Part shown: positions 40,733-47,300 of the stretch, one piece after another
Position numbering within the stretch: the stretch's first letter is position 1
How the letters are laid out: the number at the start of each line of letters is the position of its first letter
From: Bacteroidaceae bacterium
GTDB taxonomy: Bacteria; Bacteroidota; Bacteroidia; Bacteroidales; Bacteroidaceae
Reading direction: 5' to 3'
DNA: 53,112 nucleotides
Assembly: GCA_024684455.1 (NCBI GenBank)
Contig: JAIKWU010000066.1
Coordinates: 1 to 53,112 of the forward strand
Made by a program: the position numbers and the translations under genes
Notes under the pieces: generated by a model
What the model was told of the DNA's origin: nothing
Database searches by the model: none
What the model saw: only the letters and a program-made list of their open reading frames with translations

Positions 40733-42757
40733 TTATTTCTGGGGAAAAACTTCGTCAAGAAGGGTGTCGTCCACCAGTGCGGGCATCGTGACGCTGAGGT
40801 CGGGCGTGCGCTGCATTTCGCGGCGGATGGCATCCATCGAGCCTGCGTTGCGTGCCCAACTGCGTCGGGCAATGCCGTTGTTCACGTCCCAGAAGAGCAT
40901 CTGGCGAATGCGGCGGTCGCACTCGTTGCTGCCGTCGATCACCATGCCAAAACCGCCGTTGATGACTTCGCCCCAACCGACGCCGCCGCCGTTGTGGAGG
41001 CTTACCCACGTGGCTCCACGGAAGGCGTCGCCGATGACGTTCTGGACAGCCATGTCGGCACAGAACTGCGAACCGTCGTACACGTTCGAGGTTTCGCGGA
41101 AGGGCGAATCGGTGCCGCTCACGTCGTGATGGTCGCGTCCAAGGACAATCGGACCGCTGATTTCGCCACGTCGGATAGCATCGTTGAAGGCGAGGGCAAT
41201 GCGTGTGCGGCCTTCGGCATCGGCATAGAGGATACGTGCCTGCGAACCCACGACGAGGTGGTTGCGCCCTGCCTCGCGTATCCAGTGGAGGTTGTCCGCG
41301 AGTTGTCCGCGAATGTCATCGGTGCAGGTGCGGAGCATGTCCTCCAGCACGTCACCAGCCAGGCGGTCAGACACCTCGAGGTCCTCTTCCTTACCCGATG
41401 CACACACCCATCGGAACGGACCGAAGCCGTAGTCGAAGAAGAGCGGTCCCATGATATCCTGAACATACGATGGGTAGCGGAAAAGCCCCCTCCCCTGCCC
41501 TCCCCGAGGGGAGGGTGTAGTTACGTCGGCCCCTGCGCGGCTGGCTTCGAGCAGGAAAGCGTTTCCGTAGTCGAAGAAGTACATGCCGCGGTCGGAAAGT
41601 CGGTTGATGGCAGCGACTTGGCGGCGAAGCGACGCCTGGACGGCGGCTTTGAACTTCTCGGGTTCGGCAGCCATCATACGCTGCGACTCCTCCAACGACA
41701 GGCCGACGGGATAGTAGCCGCCTGCCCACGGATTATGGAGCGAAGTCTGGTCGCTGCCGAGATCCACCTTCACGTCCTCGTCGGCAAGGCGTTCCCACAA
41801 ATCGACCACATTGCCGACGTAGGCCATCGACACCACGCGTTTTTCGGCAACGGCTTTCTTCATCGCAGGAATCAGTTCGTCGAGGTCGGTGTGGAGTTCG
41901 TCCACCCATCCCTGGTCGTAGCGCTTCTGCGCTGCCAGCGGATTGATTTCGGCGGTCACACTCACCACCCCGGCGATGTTGCCGGCCTTCGGCTGTGCAC
42001 CTGACATACCACCCAGACCAGCGGTCACGAACAGCGGAATGCCGGCGGCCTTTTTCCGTCGTGCCGCGTTCAGCACAGTAATGGTCGTGCCGTGGACGAT
42101 GCCTTGCGGACCGATGTACATGTACGAACCCGCCGTCATCTGTCCGTACTGCGTGACACCCAGCGCGTTGCCACGTTCCCAGTCGTCGGGCTTCGAGTAG
42201 TTGGGAATGCGCATTCCATTCGTCACTACCACACGTGGGGCTTCTTTGTGCGACGGAAAAAGTCCGAGCGGATGACCTGAATACATCACCAGCGTCTGCT
42301 CGTCGGTCATTTCGCTGAGATACTGCATCACGAGGCGATACTGTGCCCAGTTCTGGAACACAGCGCCATTGCCGCCGTAGGTGATAAGTTCGTGGGGATG
42401 CTGTGCCACACGGGGGTCGAGGTTGTTCTGAATCATCATCATGATGGCTGCTGCCTGACGCGAACGATGAGGATAGTCATCGACAGGACGTGCATACATC
42501 GGATAGGTGGGGCGCAGACGGTACATGTAGATGCGACCGTAGCGCTTCAATTCGTCGGCAAATTCGGGCGCGAGTTGACGATGCTGCTCCTTTGGGAAAT
42601 AACGAAGCGCATTGCGCAGCGCCAGACGTTTCTCCTCTGGCGAGAGGATGTCCTTGCGGCGTGGGGCATGGTTCACTGTCGTGTCATAGGCAGGCAGCGG
42701 TGGAAGGGTCTGCGGTATGCCCTGCCGCAGTTCGTTCTGAAATTCAGCGAGTGTCAT
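40733..42757 (-). CDS. hutU: Urocanate hydratase with a palindromic-repeat insertion
   Basis: HutU adds water to urocanate using NAD as an electrophile to form imidazolone propionate. The 674-residue form begins at MTLAEFQNEL. An ATG six codons upstream lies in a TTGAACATTGAACAATATG boundary repeat and is less likely. Urocanase features include YGGNGAVFQNWAQY, TAGLGGMSGAQPKA, SLHNPWAGGYYPVG and the C-terminal HNGGGVGWGEV segment. Within the conserved GNAFLLEASRAGAD / FRYPSYVQDIMGP region, about residues 411-423 (TTPSPRGGQGRGL) are encoded by a GC-rich palindrome (41486-41520) and are not part of the family pattern I know. The frame is kept, so the enzyme may still work. Confidence 0.92.
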   Translation of the reverse strand: MTLAEFQNELRQGIPQTLPPLPAYDTTVNHAPRRKDILSPEEKRLALRNALRYFPKEQHRQLAPEFADELKRYGRIYMYRLRPTYPMYARPVDDYPHRSRQAAAIMMMIQNNLDPRVAQHPHELITYGGNGAVFQNWAQYRLVMQYLSEMTDEQTLVMYSGHPLGLFPSHKEAPRVVVTNGMRIPNYSKPDDWERGNALGVTQYGQMTAGSYMYIGPQGIVHGTTITVLNAARRKKAAGIPLFVTAGLGGMSGAQPKAGNIAGVVSVTAEINPLAAQKRYDQGWVDELHTDLDELIPAMKKAVAEKRVVSMAYVGNVVDLWERLADEDVKVDLGSDQTSLHNPWAGGYYPVGLSLEESQRMMAAEPEKFKAAVQASLRRQVAAINRLSDRGMYFFDYGNAFLLEASRAGADVTTPSPRGGQGRGLFRYPSYVQDIMGPLFFDYGFGPFRWVCASGKEEDLEVSDRLAGDVLEDMLRTCTDDIRGQLADNLHWIREAGRNHLVVGSQARILYADAEGRTRIALAFNDAIRRGEISGPIVLGRDHHDVSGTDSPFRETSNVYDGSQFCADMAVQNVIGDAFRGATWVSLHNGGGVGWGEVINGGFGMVIDGSNECDRRIRQMLFWDVNNGIARRSWARNAGSMDAIRREMQRTPDLSVTMPALVDDTLLDEVFPQK
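41486..41520 (-). repeat. Palindromic GC-rich repeat inside hutU
   Basis: On the plus strand CCCCCTCCCCT and CCCTCCCC are followed by GAGGGGAGGG. The core CCCTCCCC / GGGGAGGG is self-complementary. It is in frame and resembles the element at 29653-29687. Confidence 0.75.
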
Positions 42758-42811
42758 AGTTTGAACATTGAACAATATGAAAGGAAGTTATTGGGAATTT
42801 ATGGGAGTAGT

Positions 42812-42889
42812 CTGTAGGGACGCCCCGTGGGGCGTCCATGATGGAATGGGGGAACATCAATCGGGACGCCCCACGGGTCGTCCCTACAG
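42812..42889. repeat. Long inverted repeat, CTGTAGGGACG family (copy 2)
   Basis: Arms of 26 bp (42812-42837 and 42864-42889), reverse complements apart from one position, lie between ftcD and hutU. The gap (42758-42917) otherwise holds only AT-rich boundary repeats such as GGAAGTTATTGGGAATTTATGG and its partner CCCTATAAATTC. Confidence 0.9.
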
Positions 42890-42917
42890 AGTTCCCTATA
42901 AATTCTAACATTGAACA

Positions 42918-44654
42918 TCAGCAATGACCAAGAGTTTCATCAATTAGATTTCTTATTTCTTTTTCATGGTCTTCGGCCTGCTGGCAGAGGACCTGTGCCT
43001 CAGCGATGAGGGCTTTGGCTTTTGTTGTGTCGGCAAGCGTCTTGGCATTGATGCGGACGTTGAGCGCAGCGCCCAGCACGGCACTGCGGGCGGCCAGTGC
43101 GCCCACACCAGCATCGCTCACGCTGGCTGGATTGCCCTCGGCGGCCATGGCCTTGCACAGAGGAAAGACGGCCAGGGCAGCGTGCATGGTCTGAAGTGGC
43201 ACTTCGGCGGCGTGGAGCGTGGCGGACTCGATAGTGCGGAGGCGGGCGGCCTGCTCGGCTTCGGTCTTCTTGGGCATCTTGAAGGCTGTCATGAGCGCGT
43301 TGAAGGCGGCGGTGTCTTCATCGACGAGGCGCAACATCTCGCGCAGCAGCACCTGACCTTGTTCGGCGTATTTCGAAAAATGTTCCCAGCGGTCGTCCCA
43401 TCCTGCCTTGTGTGCCGAAAGGTTGGCCACCATCGTACCGAGGGCTGCACCAAGGGCACCCATGTAGGCAGCGACGGTGCCTCCGCCTGGTGCAGGGCTC
43501 TCACGCGAGGTTTCCTCGGCGAAGTCCTTCAGGGTCTTTCGGATCAACTTGTTCATTGTCAATTGTTCATTGTTCGTTGCACTTTCCTTGTCCTCGATGA
43601 GATACTCAATGACTTTCTCACGCGGATTGAACGGACGGAGTTCGTCGAGCCCCATGCTACGGATGGCGATGCGGATGATGTCCTGCTCGGGTATGCCCGT
43701 GCTGCGCTGCTGCTTCTCCAGAAAGTAGCGGCCTGCGTCGATGAGCACTCGCTTGGGCACGAGGCCGACGATTTCGGTGCCTGTGACACGCAAGCCACGG
43801 TTTTGTGCGCAGCGGCTCACTTCGTCGAAGGCTATGTGCAGGGGTGTAACGTTGAGGTCGGTCATGTTCATCGACACTTGTGCAATGCCATACTCGTCGA
43901 TGTACCAGCCAATGGCTTTCGTGGCTTTCAGTGTGCCTGGACGCATCACAGGATTGCCGTCGGCATCGCGCCGGATGGGTCCTGTGATGGGATTGCCGTC
44001 GCGCACAGGACGGCCTTTCTCGCGCACATCGAAGGCGATGGCGTTGGCGCGGCGTGTGGAAGTGGTGTTCAAGTTGAAGTTGACGGCTACGAGAAAGTCG
44101 CGGGCTCCGACGACGGTGGCACCTGTATGCTGGATACGTTCGTCCATCGGACGACGGCCGTAGTCGGGGCCTTTCACCTCGTCGAGCAGTTTGTCGGCAA
44201 GCGCTTCGTACTCGCCTGCTCGGCACGTGGCGAGGTTGCGGTGCTCGGGTCGCAGTGCCGAGGCTTCGTAGCAGTAGGTCGGAATCAGCAGTTCGTCACT
44301 GATGCGCCGTGCCAATGCTCTTGCCATCTCAGCGCACTCCTCCAGCGTCACGCCGCTGATGGGGATGAGCGGCAGCACATCGGTGGCACCCTGACGCGGA
44401 TGGGCGCCGTGGTGCTGGCGCATGTCGATGAGTTCGCCTGCCTTGCGCACAGCACGGAAGGCTGCTTCGCACACGGCTTCGGGCTCACCGACGAAGGTGA
44501 CGACGGTGCGGTTGGTGGCTTCACCTGGATCTACATTCAACAGACTGACGCCTTCTGTGCTCTCCACTTCACGGGTGATGGCATCGATGACGTCACGGTT
44601 GCGTCCCTCACTGAAATTAGGTACGCACTCCATCATTCTCTTCTCATTCACCAT
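42918..44654 (-). CDS. ftcD: Formiminotransferase-cyclodeaminase (fused)
   Basis: The 578-residue protein fuses glutamate formimidoyltransferase (about 8-340) to formimidoyltetrahydrofolate cyclodeaminase (about 367-575). It passes the formimino group of N-formiminoglutamate to tetrahydrofolate and then releases ammonia to give methenyl-THF. Marks are MECVPNFSEGR, the catalytic region HHGAHPRQGATDV with H82, and in the second domain SPAPGGGTVAAYMGALGAAL. The linker residues about 359-370 (ATNNEQLTMNKL) are encoded by an AACAATGAACAATTGACAATGAAC boundary repeat. The start may be 18 or 21 nt later, at the tandem Met before ECVPNF. It replaces HutF/HutG or HutE for the last hut step. Confidence 0.94.
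   Translation of the reverse strand: MVNEKRMMECVPNFSEGRNRDVIDAITREVESTEGVSLLNVDPGEATNRTVVTFVGEPEAVCEAAFRAVRKAGELIDMRQHHGAHPRQGATDVLPLIPISGVTLEECAEMARALARRISDELLIPTYCYEASALRPEHRNLATCRAGEYEALADKLLDEVKGPDYGRRPMDERIQHTGATVVGARDFLVAVNFNLNTTSTRRANAIAFDVREKGRPVRDGNPITGPIRRDADGNPVMRPGTLKATKAIGWYIDEYGIAQVSMNMTDLNVTPLHIAFDEVSRCAQNRGLRVTGTEIVGLVPKRVLIDAGRYFLEKQQRSTGIPEQDIIRIAIRSMGLDELRPFNPREKVIEYLIEDKESATNNEQLTMNKLIRKTLKDFAEETSRESPAPGGGTVAAYMGALGAALGTMVANLSAHKAGWDDRWEHFSKYAEQGQVLLREMLRLVDEDTAAFNALMTAFKMPKKTEAEQAARLRTIESATLHAAEVPLQTMHAALAVFPLCKAMAAEGNPASVSDAGVGALAARSAVLGAALNVRINAKTLADTTKAKALIAEAQVLCQQAEDHEKEIRNLIDETLGHC
43551..43580 (-). repeat. TTCATTGT boundary-type repeat within the ftcD linker
   Basis: GTTCATTGTCAATTGTTCATTG is the same AT-rich repeat that flanks genes at 44655-44700 and 44965-45000. 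Here it is translated in the linker between two enzyme domains. Confidence 0.8.
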
Positions 44655-44988
44655 ACGATTAACAATGAATAATTAACAATGAACAATTAACAATTAACAT
44701 GTATGACTATCCTCTGCGGCCTCGCGCACGGACCCGTGCGCTCCTCTGCGCAGGTTTTATTAGTTGATAGTTCTCTGTGCACTCTGCGCCTCTGCGTGGA
44801 ATTATATTAACTTGCGAAAGAACTGTCGCATGTCATTTTCTCACGCAATTGCGCGTTCGCGTTCAAGCAATTGGGCGGAGAGCGCGGAGGTGTTCTATTC
44901 CATTCTTATGATTATGCGCTACGCTGAGACGCACACTACGGTGCGAGGACGCTGAGGTTATCAAAAGCATACGATTAATAATTAACAA
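44655..44988. repeat. Gene-free 334-nt stretch made of composite short repeats
   Basis: No gene is supported here. Both ends are AACAATTAACAATGAAC boundary repeats (44658-44699 and 44968-44999). The middle contains CTCTGCG-type units (CTCTGCGGCCTC, CTCTGCGCAGG, CTCTGCGCCTCTGCGTGG) and, inverted, GCGGAGAGCGCGGAGG. The two sides could pair over a long distance. No clear -7 box for ftcD is seen. Confidence 0.6.
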
Positions 44989-45564
44989 TTAACAATGAAC
45001 AGGTTTTTTCTCACAAACAGTACAGACAAAACGCGATGCAATCAACGTCTGGAAGCGGTAGGACGCCGCATCGACAAGGACATCGTCGAGGCGGTCTCTT
45101 ATTCCCTCGCCGGTCAACTTCAGCAGGCTTTCCTTCATGGTCCACAGGCGCATGAACGCCACTTCAGGACGATGGGCTGCCCGCACTTGCCTGATTTCCT
45201 CCTCGCTCATCGTTGCCTCCAGAAGGGCTGGGTCGTACTGACTGAGGCTCTCCACGTCGATGCCTACCGCATGGCGGCCGACTACACATGCCACGGCCTC
45301 GTCGCAGTGACTGAGGCTGAAGTGGATGTCATCGTGACCCTCCAGAAGCGGCTTTCCCTGCGGGGTATAGCGGAACAGGGGCTGTTCGTCGATACCGAAC
45401 TCGTCACGCAAAGCCCTCTGCAGCAGCAGCCATGCAGACAACGACAGACGCTGGTCGCTCTCACGCTTGTAGCGCAGGGCGTAGCGTCGTCGCTGCTCGC
45501 TCACCTGGGCCAGAGCCTGGTCGAGGTCGAGCCCGTGTGGATGTGTGTCAAGATACCAGTTCAA
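44989..45564 (-). CDS. 4'-phosphopantetheinyl transferase superfamily protein (Sfp/HetI type)
   Basis: These enzymes move phosphopantetheine from CoA to a serine of carrier proteins. The 191-residue protein has the superfamily motifs FSLSHC (82-87), the magnesium-binding GIDVE (101-105) and WTMKESLLKLTG (141-152). No acyl-carrier protein or polyketide/peptide synthetase is in the window, so the partner is unknown. The ORF starts 7 nt after repeat array E, directly downstream of the porin gene. Its last residues (VHC) and stop codon are supplied by a GTTCATTGTTAATTG boundary repeat. Confidence 0.88.
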   Translation of the reverse strand: MNWYLDTHPHGLDLDQALAQVSEQRRRYALRYKRESDQRLSLSAWLLLQRALRDEFGIDEQPLFRYTPQGKPLLEGHDDIHFSLSHCDEAVACVVGRHAVGIDVESLSQYDPALLEATMSEEEIRQVRAAHRPEVAFMRLWTMKESLLKLTGEGIRDRLDDVLVDAASYRFQTLIASRFVCTVCEKKPVHC

Positions 45565-45571
45565 CTGTCAA

Positions 45572-45672
45572 TGTAAGCACTTGGAATTTTCACGCTAAGC
45601 ACTTGGCGTAACGACGCTAAGCACTTGGAGAAATCACGCCAAGCACTTAGCGTGGTTTTTCCAAGCACTTGG
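45572..45672. repeat. 22-bp-period stem-loop array E (five units), before the phosphopantetheinyl transferase gene
   Basis: Cores start at 45572 (TGTAAGCACTTGG), 45594, 45616, 45638 and 45660, exactly 22 bp apart. A perfect 8-bp stem with loop AACG joins the second and third units. The array fills almost the whole 111-nt gap between the porin stop and the next start, which lies 7 nt beyond it. Confidence 0.9.
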
Positions 45673-45675
45673 AAG

Positions 45676-46983
45676 TCACCATCGGGTTTGGAAGATTCTG
45701 GGCGAAACTGTGAGTGTCAGCCACAGCCAGTGGAGGTCGTTGTCGTTGCTGGCACGCTTCAGCCGCGTCATCGTGTCCGTTCCCATCATAAAGGAATAGC
45801 CGGCCGAGACTTTCGCGTCTTTTGTAAACTTATACGAGGCAGATAATTCAAATTCATGTCCCAGCGTCATGTCAATCCCTTGGAGTTTGGTGGCGGTGGA
45901 CAGAAAATGATAGGACGCATCCAGTTCCAGTTGCTTCAGCGGCTTGAAGTTGCCGCCGACGTAGAAGTTCTGCAGACCAGGCGAGAAACCGCCGACGAAG
46001 GTGGAGACATAGAAGAAGTCCATGGCTCCGTAAAACTGGTGGTGGGAGCCGTAGAGCGGATTGAAGCCGTGCAACGTCTCATGGAACGTAAGCCCGATCT
46101 GCCCTGGCTTGGGCACGGCAAAGTAGGGGTCGCCGCTCAGGTAGTCGAAGCCCGACACAAAGCCAAAGCGGTCGTTGGGCATAAACTGCAACTTGGCACT
46201 GGCCATCCACGCATCGAGTTTTGCTTTCTTCTCGTCGCGGCCCATCTGCTTGTAGTACGAACCTTCAAAGTTCCAGTGACGGGGATGAAAGTTGACATAG
46301 CCGCCGATCAACTGCTGATAGACGGTCTCTCCCGTCGCTTCATCGACACCGTACTGTGTACCTATGTTCATAAACAAGAGCGACGCACCCAACGGAAAAC
46401 GCGGAATGTCGTAGTGGTACCACAGCGTGTGCATGGTCTTGTAGGGCTGTGCTCCGTTCTTATAAAACGTGCCGCCGTTGGTGTTCTCACCATTCTGGTT
46501 GTAGGCAAGGATGCCATGCACCTGGTGTCCGTGACCTTCGTAGCCCAACTTCAGCACGTCGTGCGACGAGGCAGCCATCGTCCAGTCATCACTACCGATG
46601 ACGCGCTCGTCGTCGTACGAGAGTTCCTGGCGGCCAATCTTGGCAAACAGGCCCTGCTTCGACTTCAACAGCGCAAAAGCCTCAAAGACATTGAACGAGC
46701 CGCCGTTGGACTGTCCCCACACACCTACGTGCTGGGCTGTCACCTTCAGTTCAAGCCCTGGCTTCTGGTAATCGACGGACATACGGGTACGGCTGACGAC
46801 AAAGTTGCCCTTGCCGCCACCCTCGGAGGATTCACTGAACCCGCCTCTGCGGATTTCGCCACGCGCCAGGACCTGAGCGTCAAGGGTCAACTGATTGTCA
46901 GGCTCCTTCGCCGACTCCTGCGCACGGATGCCGATGCAACAGAGCAGCAGGGCTGCAAGGCAACTGTAACGTTTGATGTTCAT
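45676..46983 (-). CDS. Outer-membrane beta-barrel protein, alginate-export/porin-like
   Basis: The 435-residue protein starts at MNIKRYSCLAALLLCCIGIRAQ, a signal peptide. The mature part alternates short amphipathic strands rich in Tyr, Phe and Gly (GLFAKIGRQELSYDDERVIGSDDW, SASYKFTKDAKVSAGYSFMMG), typical of an 16-18-stranded porin. The pattern resembles the alginate_exp (PF13372) proteins of Bacteroidetes. The cargo is unknown. It begins 14 nt after the STAS gene, so it belongs to the signalling operon upstream. The last residues FQTRW end in an aromatic as expected for barrel assembly signals. Confidence 0.78.
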   Translation of the reverse strand: MNIKRYSCLAALLLCCIGIRAQESAKEPDNQLTLDAQVLARGEIRRGGFSESSEGGGKGNFVVSRTRMSVDYQKPGLELKVTAQHVGVWGQSNGGSFNVFEAFALLKSKQGLFAKIGRQELSYDDERVIGSDDWTMAASSHDVLKLGYEGHGHQVHGILAYNQNGENTNGGTFYKNGAQPYKTMHTLWYHYDIPRFPLGASLLFMNIGTQYGVDEATGETVYQQLIGGYVNFHPRHWNFEGSYYKQMGRDEKKAKLDAWMASAKLQFMPNDRFGFVSGFDYLSGDPYFAVPKPGQIGLTFHETLHGFNPLYGSHHQFYGAMDFFYVSTFVGGFSPGLQNFYVGGNFKPLKQLELDASYHFLSTATKLQGIDMTLGHEFELSASYKFTKDAKVSAGYSFMMGTDTMTRLKRASNDNDLHWLWLTLTVSPRIFQTRW

Positions 46984-46997
46984 AAGAGTCAAGGTTG

Positions 46998-47300
46998 CTA
47001 CACAATTTCAAACAATTTGTCAAAGCCCGTCAGACGGAACACGTTCAGGATGTCGTCGTTCACATGACTGAGCGTCACCTTGCTATCGGCGGCCTTCGCT
47101 CCCTTCAGGATGCTGAGCAGGATGCGCAGCCCGCTCGATGCGATGTATTCGAGGCCTGTGCAGTCGATGACAATGTCACGGCCGTCGCTGTTGTACAGCG
47201 AATGCAGTTCCCTCTCCACCACAGCCGCTGCGGCTGTGTCGAGTTCACCTTCCAAGGTGACAAGAATCTGGTTCTCTTGTTCTTTGATGGTTGTCTTCAT
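46998..47300 (-). CDS. STAS-domain anti-sigma factor antagonist-like protein
   Basis: This 100-residue single-domain protein has the SpoIIAA/RsbV fold pattern: LEGELDTAAAA, IDCTGLEYIASSGLRILL and a final FDKLFEIV. S55 or S56 in ASSGL is the expected phosphorylation site that controls partner binding. Its ATG overlaps the stop of the SpoIIE-type gene (ATGA), so phosphatase/kinase and substrate are made together. Confidence 0.92.
   Translation of the reverse strand: MKTTIKEQENQILVTLEGELDTAAAAVVERELHSLYNSDGRDIVIDCTGLEYIASSGLRILLSILKGAKAADSKVTLSHVNDDILNVFRLTGFDKLFEIV

Noticed and set aside
40127-44672. Plus-strand open frames of 625 and 568 codons
   Set aside because: They lie antisense to hutH/hutU and ftcD, whose motifs are unambiguous.
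44989-45564. Phosphopantetheinyl transferase as part of a biosynthetic gene cluster
   Set aside because: No carrier protein, synthase or synthetase occurs in the window.
7015-45672. CRISPR arrays at the 22-bp repeat sites
   Set aside because: Period and core are too short, the spacers are 9 bp and partly self-complementary to the repeats, each array has only 4-5 units, and no cas gene is present.
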